NCBI GenBank assembly: GCA_030141605.1
Contig: JAQGDQ010001302.1
Coordinates: forward strand, 1-48,582
Source of the DNA: Tubiluchus corallicola
Taxonomy: Eukaryota; Priapulida; Priapulimorpha; Priapulimorphida; Tubiluchidae
DNA: 48,582 nucleotides
Direction: 5' to 3'
The number at the start of each line of letters is the position of its first letter. Positions within the stretch are counted from its first letter, which is position 1. The notes below the pieces were generated by a model. That model had not been told where the DNA came from, searched no databases, and saw only the letters and a program-made list of their open reading frames with translations. Made by a program: the position numbers and the translations under genes. Shown piece by piece: positions 12,317-24,519 of the stretch.

Positions 12317-13206
12317 ATGCCAAAGCAAAACGATAAACGAAGCTCATTACGGTCAGCTAATAAACAATCAGAAGGCATGAATATTAATTCTGATATTGAA
12401 ACCGTAGAAGTATCAACAACTCAGGACCAAAAATTGGACAAAATTTTGAGTCAACTTGCTGCACTTGATATGATAATGAACGATATAAGAGAGTTAAAGG
12501 ATGAACAACTTAAGATCAACTCAGTGGTTCAGCCAGTTCAGACTTCTGTTAATACCAATACAAAATTGCTGAACGATCATGAGAAGAGACTAAATCGAGT
12601 TGAAACAGAAAATGCAAAATTACCGGCTCTTGATGATTTGGAAGACAGATTCAATAAGCTGAAGCAGTTGAACACAACTTTAGAAGAAAAAATTAACAAA
12701 TTAGAGAGGTACCAGAGAAATGACTGCCTTGAAATTATTGGTATACCAGAAACAAACGCTGAGGATGCAGTCAAGATAGTTTTAGATGTAGCTAACCATA
12801 TTGGTGTTAAAGTGGAGCTGTACGAAATTAATACTGCTCACCGAGTACCTAGTAGCAGACCGGAACTGTGTCCTCCTATCATCTTTAGATTTAATAGTAA
12901 AAGGAAGAAACGTGAGCTGCTTCGTAATAAAAATAAATTAAAGACGAGCACAATTTCGGTGACTTTGGTGCAAACAAGAACAACAACAGAATTTACATTA
13001 ACGAACACTTGTCGAGTTTGAGTGCTCGCATCTATAAACATACAAGGGAGATGGCAAAAATGAAAAAGTGCACCACCTGGACCCGCGATGGCCGAGTTTT
13101 CATAAAACTGACTGGAGGGACTGACATAACTGAGATTTCTAGTTTGGAAGATCTGAAGCGTTACACTACACCTTTGAAAACAGACTGCTCTAATGCGACT
13201 AACTGA
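12317..13206 (+). pseudogene. LINE ORF1p (coiled coil plus RRM-like), one frameshift
   Basis: ATG 12317 opens a frame with heptad-rich sequence over residues 40-140 (LDKILSQLAALDMIM, LNRVETENAKL, LEEKINKLERYQR). An RRM-like segment follows with LEIIGIPE, the usual architecture of a LINE nucleic-acid chaperone. Near 12955-12965 the frame moves by -1: the homologous protein continues as FGANKNNNRIYINEHLS, then RIYKHTREMAK and DGRVFIKLTGG, to a stop at 13206. The frame in which translation would continue without the shift stops at 13021. A single-base deletion explains this. No zinc knuckle is seen. The intact product would have been about 296 residues. Confidence 0.82.
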
Positions 13207-15287
13207 GATGCAACCTGATGTAACTGTAAGATTGTTTTAATTTTATCATGTTAGATAAAGTTAATTTTTTGTTACAATTATTGGTAAAATATTTACCCAT
13301 ACTCGTTTGATTTCTATTTTCTTTCCAATGATTCATTCGACTATAATGTAGAATGCGCGGTAGCGTTATACATTCACTGTCAAATTATTTAATTTATTAC
13401 TTGAATGACCCAGCTTTTTTGTTCGTTTGTTTTTAATCCACACGCTATTGAACTACCCTGTGGAATTGTAAAAGTTTGCTTCTATTTAATCTGCTAGGAT
13501 TAAAATTTGTTAAGCGATACACTTTCAGTCTGTTAACTTGAGTACTCAATTTAGTTTTCAAGGAATTTGGGTCTGTTTCAACCAAATTTTAAAGATGTCT
13601 AAATTTTAGTTATATGCGCGGTTGAGTTATTACACCTACAGTCGAGCTTCTATTAAATAAGGTACGTCTGTAATTTTTCCCTTTTTTGTCACTGATAGGT
13701 CTATAACCCTTTAAATTCGTAAAAAAAAAATTTTCTATGTTCTAATAAATACTACTAGCTAGACATGTGGGTGTATGAGGCATTTATTATTAATTTACAT
13801 TGTTTGGTCACCACTCAAAGGTTAATTTAGTCCTTTAGTCCAATCTTCTGCAACACATGATAAGGCGTATAAGGCCTTAAATGGGTATTTTGTTATTCGA
13901 CTATAATATTGGATAACCCAGTGGTGACTGTATCTCATTTTGTACTTGGTATAATATGACCTTCATCCTTTAAATATTTTACATAATAATATATGCCTTC
14001 TTGCATAATTATATTATTTTCATATTTTCATGAATATAAGAAATATATTTATTTTCAAATTGATCCACAGTTACAGTCTTCGTTTCAAAATTGAAGGGTT
14101 TCTTTCTGTACTAGTTTCCATGAATTGTATTTTTGGCGTACGTGATCTTGTTCACGTTTTTGCTAGGACCGTTGGTTCTTGTGTTCTCGTTTATTCATAC
14201 AGTATGACCTTTACCTTTTGTCCGATTGACAAACAATCTGTAATTGAATGGGTTTGCGCGATTGTAATGCCATTACATTTTATTACTGTTTATAGTTTCG
14301 TATACCTATGATTCTGTAATTTCTCGGGCGTAATAGTATAACATTAATTTCTTATTTTCTTTAACTTTAACATATTACCCCGTCATACGTCTATAGTATA
14401 GCTTATTTTTATGCAAATTCCGTTTCACATTTTAATTTATCGATTAAGCTTGAACATTTAGGTATATGCAACAGTACTGTACCCTACTTTGCTAACTTGA
14501 TTAGTACACACTGAACATTATTGTACAATTATTGTGTGTATCAATGTCATGTTAACTCTGATTCTAACGGAAAAGTCCCTTGATCTGCGAAGGTTTCATT
14601 TCATAAAATCGGTGCATGATTATTAGTAACTGTGTGCGTTTTGATTAGTCAGATTAGATGTCCTTGAATCCAAGTGTATGCGTGCATATTTCTAGTGATT
14701 CCCTGAACAATTGAATAAGCAAAAAAAAAAAATTGTTTGAGTGCAAAAATCTTAGTGAATGCCTGAACATTTGAATGTATAAAATACTATTACCGGTTTT
14801 GTAGGTCGTTATGCAGTATACACTTTCGTAAAAGATTAATACATTGAAAAACATTGTACTGTTTCTACATTTACATATAAATTACTTGTAAATTCTATAA
14901 TTGTGTTGAAACTTAAATGCTCGTGTGCGTGTACAGCTCGTGTGATTGTGGATGTGAGGGGAGCTGAGCGGGTTTTAATTGTTTGAGTGTGCATGTGTGC
15001 GAGCTTGCACGTGCACTTCCACAAATATTTCATAGGTAGACAGTTTTATGTTTTTATACGTATACTTTTCTCGTTAAATTTTCTGTTTTGGCCTTAAACA
15101 CTATTGTAGAATGGTAATAACATTAAATTTATGAGTCGAAATTTTTAAACATTTATGGCTTTTTCATGTAAACACTTCAACTCCAGATTATCACATATGC
15201 CTACATTTTTTTTTACTTCTGACCCCATACTCATTAATTTGTTTTTTTTCTTATTTTTTATCATATTACATCATTTTCGTCATCATC
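13207..15287 (+). other. 2.08-kb spacer between LINE ORF1 and ORF2
   Basis: No conserved protein segment is found on either strand. The spacer is AT-rich and mildly repetitive: ttcgactataat occurs at about 13337 and 13895, tatgacctt at about 13957 and 14203, and a ctgaacaattgaat/ctgaacatttgaat pair at about 14703 and 14764. This length is unusual for CR1/L2-type LINEs, whose ORFs normally lie close together. It may be part of the element or a later insertion. Confidence 0.6.
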
Positions 15288-18200
15288 ATGACTAAATTTC
15301 CATGTTCATCATGTACTAAACCTGTTAAAAATAACCAACTTGGACTGTTTTGCAATTGCTGTGAGCAATGGATGCATCTTAAATGTACAAATTTAACTTT
15401 GACCGATTACAACAATTTAACTAACAATAATAATAACTGGTTCTGTCACTTTTGTCTGCAAACTATTCTCCCCTTTAACAATATCACTGATGACGATGAA
15501 TTCAAATTAATCACTAGGTATTCCAATATTGGATCTATAATAGACAATAAATTACTTAATTTAAATCTATTTGAAAGTAATGACATATTCGACTCTCTGC
15601 CCATTACTGATCTGGATCCAGATCAACATTATTTTAACGGACTAAATAGTATTAAAGCCAGCAAATATTATGATGACCAACAATTCAACTCTCTAATTAA
15701 CAATTTAAAATTTAAATCTCCTCTGTCCGTTTTACATTTAAATGTGCGTAGTTTACAAAAAAATTATGATCACTTATGTGCCTATCTTCAGTTACTCAAT
15801 ATTAAATATTCAATTATTGCATTAACTGAAACATGGTCAGCTGAGGAACATGGCATATTATGTAACTTACCAGGCTACAAATTAGCATACAATAATCGTA
15901 CACATAAAGCTGGTGGTGGTGTTGCCATATTTATTTCCCAGGAATTAGCTTTCACTGTTTTGAAGCAGTATAATTTATCTGATAATCATATGGAATCATT
16001 ATTTATAGAGATTAATTGTATTCAAACTAAAAATATTATAATAGGCGTTATTTATCGACCACCAGGTGAAAATCCTGTAACGTTTATTGACAAACTTACA
16101 ACAATACTCAATTCATTAAATTGCCAATCTAAACACTTAATTCTTACAGGTGATTTCAATATAAATTTATTAAATCATGCTACCCACAATGACACAAATT
16201 ACTTTTTAGACACAATGATTTCAAGTTTTATTTTTCCTGTTATTACTCGACCAACAAGAATAACTAGTCTCACAGCCACTCTCATAGATAACATATGGAT
16301 AAATAACTTGGAACATAATCACATAGCTGGTAACTTATTGACTGATATATCGGAACACTTACCAAATTTTATGATTGCTGATTTCAATCTAGACTTAACT
16401 GATACACAGTTTATCAAAAAAATTTTATATAATGAACACGTCAAAGGAAAAATTATTTCAGATTTATCAAGCATATGTTGGAACGAAATTCTATTAAATA
16501 ATAATGATCCGGATTCAGCATATGAAAAATTTCATGAAATGTTAAGCAATATTTACCATACTCATGTTAAAACTTCAGCTGACCAATTACTACCTAAAAT
16601 AAAAAAACCTTGGGTAACTAAAGCTATGTTAAAAAGCATTCAACATAAAAACAAACTTTATCAATCAGTGCTTAAAAACAAAATCAACAAGGAACAATAT
16701 ACACAGTACAGAAATCAACTTACTAATTTGATAAAAATTTCCAAGCAAAACTATTATCAACAGAAATTACTAACTTATCAAAATAATATAAAAAAAACCT
16801 GGAATGTAATGAAGGAATTGATGCATAAATCTCGTGAATCCTTGCCTGCTTCTATAAAAGTAAATGACCAGTTAACTAATGACAAAAATATAATTGCTAA
16901 TGCTTTTAATGACTACTTTGTAAACATTGGCCCTTTATTATCAAACAACATTGAACCTACAAATACTGACCCAAATTCTTATCTTAAAGGAAATTACCTA
17001 CATTCCTTCTTCTTTCAACCTGTAACTAAAGATGAAATCATTAGAATCTGCAAGTCATTCCACCCAAATAAAAGTACTGGTATTGATCAGCTCTCTCCCA
17101 GAATAATGCTTGATATTATTGAATATATTGCCATACCTTTAACCCATATTATTAATTTATCACTTACCTCTGGAATTGTTCCTAATAAGCTAAAGCAGTC
17201 CATAATAGTTCCTATTCATAAAGCTGATGATCCACACTGTATAAATAATTATAGGCCCATTTCATTACTGCCATGTTTTTCGAAAATTATTGAGAAATGT
17301 GTGTCTTTGCAACTTACAGATTATTTACATAAACAAAGCATATTAAATGACACACAGTATGGATTTCGTCAAGGCAGTACTACAGAAATGGCTTTAATTG
17401 ATATGCTGACCAACATAATCAGAGATATTGAAGATAATAAGTTATCTGTGAGTATTTTCTGTGATCTATCAAAAGCTTTTGACAGTGTTGATCATAAAAT
17501 TTTAATTAACAAATTATACCACTATGGAATAAGAGGTGTTGCGAATAATTGGTTTGTAAGTTACCTATCTGGCAGGTTACAAGCAGTAAAGTATAATAAC
17601 TATATATCTAACTCAAAATTAATATCTTGTGGTGTTCCACAAGGGTCGATACTTGGCCCACTCTTGTTTCTTGTGTACATTAATGATATAAAACATTGTA
17701 TTAATAATGGAAAAATCCTCTAGTTTGCTGATGACACCAGTTTAATATTTAAATATTACAATACTGTTAATGAAGCTGAAATAAACAATGAATTGCAGCA
17801 AATATCAAACTGGTTTAGGAGTAATAAATTATCACTAAATGCTTCCAAAACTAAATTTGTAGTTTTTAGATCAAGAAACAAGAGAATGCCAAATTTGACA
17901 TTACAAATTGAAAATAGTTATATTCAACAAGTAAAACAGATTAAATTCTTAGGTATTGTCATACATGAACACTTAGACTGGCAATCACATATCTCTTACA
18001 TCAGACTTAAAATTGCTAAAAATATAGGCATCATTACTCACATTAAACACAGTCTTTCGAAAGAACACTTACTAATCTTGTTTAATAGTCTGGTTTTACC
18101 TTATCTCAATTACTGCAGCATTATTTGGGGCCCCACATATCCATCTAAACTAATATGCTTAAAAACGTTGCAACGAAAATTTTTAAGGTTAATGTATGGC

Positions 18201-18512
18201 CTAATGAAACGTAGTGAAGTACCTTTACTTCTTTACCGTGAATGTAGAATTATGCAATTAGATGATTTAATCAAATTGAATATTGCAGTATTCATGTATA
18301 AATGCAATTATAGACTATTTCCTAAGTTTTTTGCAATTCCTGTCAAATTGACATCTAAGAGACATAATACAAGATTTAATCAATACATTGTGCCTTTCTG
18401 TAGAACCAACATAGCTAAACATTTTATAATATATCAAGGACCAAAAGTCTGGAATGAGATTTGCCAATCTGCAAAAAATAGCAGATCTATTACTAGATTT
18501 AAAAAATGCTAA
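15288..18512 (+). pseudogene. LINE ORF2p: PHD finger, APE endonuclease, reverse transcriptase
   Basis: ATG 15288 opens 811 codons, then TAG (17721-17723), then 262 more codons in the same frame. A C4HC3 PHD finger occupies residues 6-56 (C6, C9, C22, C25, H30, C33, C53, C56). The APE-type endonuclease spans about 145-360, with LHLNVRSL, ALTETW, GVIYRPP, TGDFNINL and a terminal SEH in place of the commoner SDH. The RT spans about 575-840, with NYRPISLLP, FCDLSKAFD, GVPQGSILGPLLF and FADD. The stop lies between KIL and FADDT, so translation would end just before the catalytic Asp pair. The C-terminal domain, with LGIVIHEHLDW and GPKVWNE, is intact. One substitution separates this copy from an open frame of about 1,074 codons. 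Inactivity of this copy is inferred from the stop. Confidence 0.92.
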
Positions 18513-18956
18513 AAAATCAAATTTTAAGTAAGTATCAGTGAGCAATCAAAATTTCTATCAGTATCCATCCTCACAGTAGTTGCAAAACAGTGGTGTTAAC
18601 TTAATCAAGTTATTTTAATTTTACATACTATTAAAAAATAATAGTCTTTTTATCTTTTATATCATTCCATATATGAGTTTCATTCATTACATCATTCCAT
18701 TTTAAGCACTAACGTTTTTTTTATCACGATTCACTTTAAATTTTCAGATTATCTCCATTACTTTTTTTTCTCTATCACTGTGTGGGACAATCTAACAAGC
18801 CCTGCTTTTTGATTGCCCACAACACATTTACATTCGTGTATAAGTAAATAGTGCTTGAGGCTTTTCTGTGCAGTATTTTTTATTTGTATTATATCCATTG
18901 TAGGCCCTTTCACTAATATTGTATATGTAACCTGTAAATGTGTATGGTGAAATAAA

Positions 18957-18983
18957 TGACTATGACTATGACTATGACTATGA
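18957..18983 (+). repeat. LINE 3' tail, (TATGAC)n
   Basis: Four consecutive tatgac-type units follow aaataaatgac at the end of the LINE 3' UTR. Such short terminal repeats serve as the target-primed reverse transcription tail in CR1/L2-type elements. Confidence 0.8.
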
Positions 18984-19148
18984 ATACCCTGCACAATGCC
19001 AAGCCACAAAAACGTTCATTTAATATGTTAGTACGTGTTAGGAAAAGTTACAGGAGAGTACAGGTCGGTAGTGATACAAACTTTGAGTGTGCGCGTATAA
19101 TAAGCAATCGTTGATCCACTGTAAAGAATTATACCTGCAAATTAAAGG

Positions 19149-20231
19149 ATGTGGACAAACATCATATCTGTTATTTTCTCTTTCAGATATTATGAAAGAA
19201 GAGCATACTTTTGTACTGGATTAGTTCTTGTTGTTTTATTGCTTAATGCACAACGAAATATTTTGCAATTTAGCCTTGATAACTGCTATTCTAATGAAGT
19301 AATTTCTGTTAATTATGGTAGAGATGTGAAGAACTTTTTGTTTTCGTCCTCTATACAATTAAACAAGAGTGATATTTACTGTGGACAAGCCTGTGATATC
19401 AACAGTCAACATTTTCAACAGTCGCCTGGCTTGGACTATCCAATGTTACATAAACACTTTGACTGCCTTTCTCTTATGCAGCGTCTGTATTTAGAGAAAC
19501 CAGCTGAGCAATGGCCTCCTCCACGTGCGCCACCAAGAGAACTACTCGATGAATTTACAATGTATGGAAAAATGCCATTAGTTTTACAGCAACGATGGTA
19601 CTTTGCTTTCAACTATGCAAAAACTAGAGAAGAATTGTTTAGACAGGAGTTAATGTCACAGTTGCAAAAAACTGCATCAGAAGGAAAGAACATTTCAGTT
19701 TATGGCATTCATGCAATGCAAATCGTAGAGGAAGCTTTAGATATGTACAGAGAAATGATAGAAGGTAAACATGGTTTTGTTATTGGTACAGAATATCCAT
19801 GGATCGAAGCTTTACTGCTTAATAAAAACGTTGGTCACATCACAACAATGGATTACAGTGATCTTGTGTCAAACCATAGTAAAATATCAACTGTTTTGCC
19901 TAAAAACCTATCAAAGCAATATCTTCGTCATCCAATGCCATTATTTGATTTTGGAATCAGTTATTCTTCAATAGAACACAGTGGACTTGGACGCTATGGT
20001 GATGTATTGAATCCAAGTGGTGATCTTGAAACAATGGCTCAGGCCTGGTGCTTAATTAAACCAGGAGGTTATTTCTTTCTGAATGTGGAAACAGATCATG
20101 GTAGAAGCTACTTAGCATGGAATGCACACAGAGTTTATGGAAATGAAAGACTAAAACACCTCACTGCAAACTGGAATGTTTCAACAGTTTTATACATAAA
20201 TAGGCAAATTCTGAGAATAATGAAGAAGTAA
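19149..20231 (+). CDS. DUF268-family type II membrane protein (methyltransferase-like)
   Basis: A 360-residue frame runs from ATG 19149 to TAA 20231. A hydrophobic segment at residues 20-33 predicts a signal anchor. Family hallmarks follow: FVIGTEYPWIEALLL (210-224), MDYSD (234-238), DFGISYSSIEHSGLGRYGD (267-285), NPSGDLETM (288-296) and IKPGGYFFLNVE (303-314). The SIEH and KPGG blocks resemble post-motif elements of SAM-dependent methyltransferases. DUF268 activity is unproven, so a glycan or lipid methyltransferase role is inference. The start is uncertain: a strong acceptor, ttttctctttcag, ends at 19186, inside codon 13. Codons 1-12 may therefore be intron, with the true N-terminus on an unseen upstream exon ending in phase 2. 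The LINE just upstream would then lie in that intron. Confidence 0.88.
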   Translation: MWTNIISVIFSFRYYERRAYFCTGLVLVVLLLNAQRNILQFSLDNCYSNEVISVNYGRDVKNFLFSSSIQLNKSDIYCGQACDINSQHFQQSPGLDYPMLHKHFDCLSLMQRLYLEKPAEQWPPPRAPPRELLDEFTMYGKMPLVLQQRWYFAFNYAKTREELFRQELMSQLQKTASEGKNISVYGIHAMQIVEEALDMYREMIEGKHGFVIGTEYPWIEALLLNKNVGHITTMDYSDLVSNHSKISTVLPKNLSKQYLRHPMPLFDFGISYSSIEHSGLGRYGDVLNPSGDLETMAQAWCLIKPGGYFFLNVETDHGRSYLAWNAHRVYGNERLKHLTANWNVSTVLYINRQILRIMKK

Positions 20232-21560
20232 CCCAGTTTAAAACAGTTGTACCAGAGCCAAAAGAATAGTTACAGCTTAATGCTATAGTTCATCTAATGT
20301 AACATAATGTATAATTTACGTGGTTTTTGTTAAAAGTAATTAATTTATATTATTTTATATTACATGTTCTGCAGACAGAGATTATAGCCGCATACCAGCG
20401 ATGATACTTACCTACTGCTGAAAACGTTTTCCTGACGCTGATGAGCATAACGTGTTAAAGATTATATTTACCAGTTGTTGGTGATATCTGCTGCTGATGG
20501 TGCTTACACGTGTTTACCTAATGTTGATGATACTGCCGTTGGTGCTTCCATGCTGTGACTACGAAACCTTGTGACGAGCATATGTGTGCGAATGACGTCA
20601 TCAGGAGTAGTCAAAATTTAGAGACGTCGTTCACGTAATGGGATGGATAAAGAAGTAGTCTGGCCAACCGTACTATGGTGCACCATTTCTTGATGGAACC
20701 CACTGTTGAGAGAGATGATGCTGGATGGAGAAAAGTCTCTTGATGATGCCAAGACAGGACTGTTCTGTTTTTCTTATCCGGCTTAATCTTTATTACTAAT
20801 ATTTGTCTTGCAATGTATTTTGAGATATTCATTAAAGTGTTTTATTCTTTACCTAAGGGTTACACTTAAGTCACGAAACACCCATTTGCAATATCGAAAA
20901 TTAGAGCACATCGTCACACACCAGCTAGAACAACACAGTTAGATCTACCAATTAAATCAGTTAAACTATTGAGCAATTGCTGAATCCTCTACTCACTTTA
21001 TTTGAAAAAGGTGACTGGAGGTAGTTAAAGATTGACTAGGGACCATATAAGTGTTTTCAACTAATATTTCAACAGCAGACACTCCGAGGATCAAGAACTC
21101 ATAAGACAACTAACACATATTTCAGCAGACAGCAGACCCATTGTAATGACAGAAACGTTTTCAACAGAAGATAATACCACTGAAATACTTTATTGCAACA
21201 AAAATCAGCAGAGAAATGTCCCAAATTGGCATTCTGACGAAGCAGAGAGTTTAAAATATTAACCAGTGTTGTCATGTAGGCCACTTGACCTGAGCTAGTT
21301 CTTTTTAACATTTTAATGTTTTCAGATGGCATATGAAATTATTGCAAATCAAGGATTACAGTAGTACCCGTGACAGTCGAATCAGCTCCCAGTGGGGTAC
21401 CCTCACCACTATTATTATTATCTACTTGCTGTGAGAGTTCCGTGTTTCTAGACTGTGACATTACTGTCCACACAGCAGGCCTAAACAACATAGCAGTAGT
21501 TAATTTGCTGTTGACACTCCAACCATTATCAGTACTACTACGGCCCATTCCCAATCTATT

Positions 21561-21594
21561 AAATATATATATATTATATATATATATATATATG
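21561..21594. repeat. (TA)n microsatellite
   Basis: A nearly pure TA dinucleotide run, interrupted once by tatt. Confidence 0.9.
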
Positions 21595-22008
21595 GATGAA
21601 TAGTGCTCAATTTCATTAACTCCCTGGCATGAACAGTGAATAAGTTCAATTATATGACCTCAATGAGAACAAAGTTAGCATAAACTTTCATCACCCTCGA
21701 GTTCCTTTTCAATCAATTTATTTCTAATTTATATATTTTCATAGTAAAAGCCACATGTCTTAAGTTGAGCTCTTATTGTTGTGAACAACGATAAAAAATA
21801 AATTGACATCAATAAATGGCATGAATGAAATGTAAGATAAACCATATGGACCTTAAGAGGCACAAACGTTACCCAAATCCTCTCAAAAGTAACCTGAGTT
21901 CCACCTTTATAGTCATTGAGGATTTTGTTTTTCATTACCGATTTCACTATTTTTAGTATTACTATTATTTAAAAAAACTGCTTAAAACACATTTTTGGAA
22001 TGTGTAGC

Positions 22009-22250
22009 AAAGAGAAGAAGGGAATATTGTCTGATCATCTAATGCAAATAAGAGGAAAGAGAAAGGTTGCCATCTTCTGCTGTAGACACGGAATTGGCTC
22101 ATCCTTTACTGCTGAAATTTCCAACAAGAATCCTAATATTTTATAGTGCAAAAAGAATTATAGTGAAGTTCTTTTAAGTACAAAAAGAGCAAAGAAGCAC
22201 AACATAAAACACACAGATTTTGTAGAGAAAATTTGTTTTATTTATGAATA
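22009..22250. repeat. Dispersed repeat, copy B
   Basis: Partner of 9734-9945, in the same orientation and about 12 kb away. It has an extra segment after gaattatagtgaagtt, then rejoins copy A at acacacagattttgtag. Divergence is moderate. No coding capacity is evident. Confidence 0.75.
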
Positions 22251-23079
22251 TATCATTGGTAAAGTGTCTTTTTGCGGAGCTTTTACACCAGCTGCCTCAT
22301 TTCTTAAAAAAATCTGGATCGTTTCTTCCTATACTTCACAGTGGTGCAAAACTTGAAAAACAAGAGCATTTAATCGAAACACGCGACATTATAGTCATCT
22401 TTTTTATCTTACCACGGAATTCTACTTTTCCCAAACAGTTTTTTCTGTTAGATACTTGGCAATTGCTACTTGATTGGGGGACAAAATTACAATATCATAG
22501 TGACCTACACATATATACTTTGGCTATATCGTAGCTCACTGAAGCTGAATATCATATTGTGTTTTGTTAGCTTTATAGATTTTGCATACTTGTCACTTTT
22601 TGCAAAAATGTTTGTTCAGTATGTATGCGGCAGTCACAAATCTATAGCAATCCTGAAACCTGGTTATTGCTAAAAGTGTGGAAATTAATAATGTCTCTTC
22701 AAACCAGGTAATCTACGATATACGCCCTACAATAATTTTCGTTGCGTCATTGTACATGTATGGTAGCAGAAAGACGAAAACAATATCTGGGTTTATATGG
22801 AAACTGCTTGCTGTAAAGAGCTCACCTGCTGCTCCAGACAAAGCTAACCGATCAGCCAAGGACAAATTAAGGCCCTCTCATCTTTTGACGGCAGTTCTGT
22901 AGAGTAGGCTTAAGGCTAAAATGCACACGAGTATTGTGTATGGATAGTTGATGTTTTTGCATTCGATTACCAGGAATTTACTTTTGACATTCACACACAT
23001 TGATTATCCCGTGGTTTTTATTTTTATTTATTTATTAAGATTCTGCTTACAGCAGAATGCTCTTGTTTTACCCTCGGTT

Positions 23080-23080
<1 letters not shown>

Positions 23081-23149
<69 letters not shown>

Positions 23150-23151
23150 TA
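23081..23151. repeat. (ATT)n microsatellite
   Basis: About 70 bases of uninterrupted TAT/ATT trinucleotide repeat. Confidence 0.95.
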
Positions 23152-24519
23152 TGACTTTTTGTTTCTTTAATAACTCACACATGCACAGGGCTAGGGTCAC
23201 AAAACTCACAGGACACATGTAAGGGGACTATGTAATATACGAGTCGTCACCCTGGGTCAAAGGTTGTGTAGCGGGTAGGGGTTTTTTCCTCCTATTGGTT
23301 TTGAGCCTAAATTTTTGGTATGTGGCTAGGAGGTGCCGAGTTGTTGTGCAAGGCTGAATATGAGCCATTTGCGTACAGAACATTTTTTGGTGGGGAGTAA
23401 GAAACCAAAATCGAGGTGGTCGGTTACACCAATGCTTCCAGTTTCGATATTTGACATTTCATGTCTTTGACAGTAACTTTATTTTCGTTATTTTGGAAAA
23501 AAGTGTCCTTCATCTTAGACTTTTGGTAACCTTTTCATAAAATGCATGTCAACCGACTGACCAATGTCAAAAAAATTGGTGGATTCTGGGGTCACCCACA
23601 GGGCATTTAAAGGAAATGTTGAGAAACAGATGTGTAGTAATTATAGAGTACTATCAGCTTAGAAACTCAGTACTAGAATCAGAACTTTTAGTATCTGCTC
23701 TGGGCCTGATTTAGGAAAATGCTAAATTCAAAGTTAATAGGAAGACGACAGGAGCAGGATGTAACAATCCTGGACATTATAATTAGTGGCCCTGCGTGAA
23801 GGCACTATCACAATTTTTCTGACTCTAACGCACTTGTGTACTAGTAGGATGTCATCGCAACGTGATAACATCTGACCCTAAATAGCCAGTGTGCTTCTGT
23901 GCTTGAACAATTATTCTACCATGTGTCATACAAGTTTGTTGTGGTTATTGCAAATTTTTCTTCAGGACCTACTCCGTAATTAACGGTCTGGTTAATTATT
24001 TTGCAAACAATTTTTATTTGCAAATAATATACAAAAGCTGTCAGTTAAAGCATCTTCTGTCACAGAATCTCACCACAGCTTTGACACAGTCAAAAACGTC
24101 CACTAGTTTACCGTAATTTCATTCTGCACTATTTGTAACGTAACTCATACTAGTGTGTTCACAAACACAATTTTTGCATCACTCTCTACTTTTGTCGATT
24201 TTATTGCTTTGTATGTATGTAGAACGCATTTTATAGTAATGTGTAATAATATTTACTCATTGAGTAAATAAACAAAGTGTATTGCGTTTGGCTTCAAGAA
24301 CGCGGTTTCCTGCAGTATTAAGTTTAATTTTACGTCTTTTCAAGGCAAACGGGACCCCCATTATACTTGAATTTTCACGTGAAAAGGGAGGCGTCCGGAA
24401 CCCTTGGACGCACTCTGGACCACTTTTGGATGTTAATCAGCACAGACAATATTTAAAGTAAAGGAACTGCAGGATATAAAATCTTCTTTAAAACCCAACT
24501 GTCAAATAATATTTTACGA

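Larger units (their letters stand above)
12116..18983 (+). mobile_element. Near-full-length CR1/L2-like LINE with PHD-finger ORF2
   Basis: The element consists of a GC-richer 5' region (from about 12116; exact edge unknown), ORF1 (12317-13206), a long spacer, ORF2 (15288-18512), a 3' UTR of about 450 bases, and a simple tail, aaataaatgac(tatgac)n, ending at 18983. A 3' end of short tandem repeats rather than poly(A) is typical of the CR1/L2 group. Damage is light: one frameshift in ORF1 and one stop in ORF2. The copy is therefore recent, and sister copies elsewhere in the genome may be intact. It sits about 170 bases upstream of the DUF268 gene. Confidence 0.85.
20232..24511. other. Gene-free interval with repeats
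   Basis: No host exon is recognised over about 4.3 kb. It contains the dispersed repeat copy B (22009-22250), a (TA)n run (21561-21594) and an (ATT)n run (23081-23151). Open frames within (ATT)n give only low-complexity tyrosine runs. Confidence 0.5.

Noticed and set aside
14030-14311. 93-codon hydrophobic frame in the LINE spacer
   Set aside because: Its composition is that of AT-rich DNA, it has no motif, and it lies inside the inter-ORF spacer.
22948-23154. Open frame ending in a long tyrosine run
   Set aside because: It is produced by the (ATT)n microsatellite.
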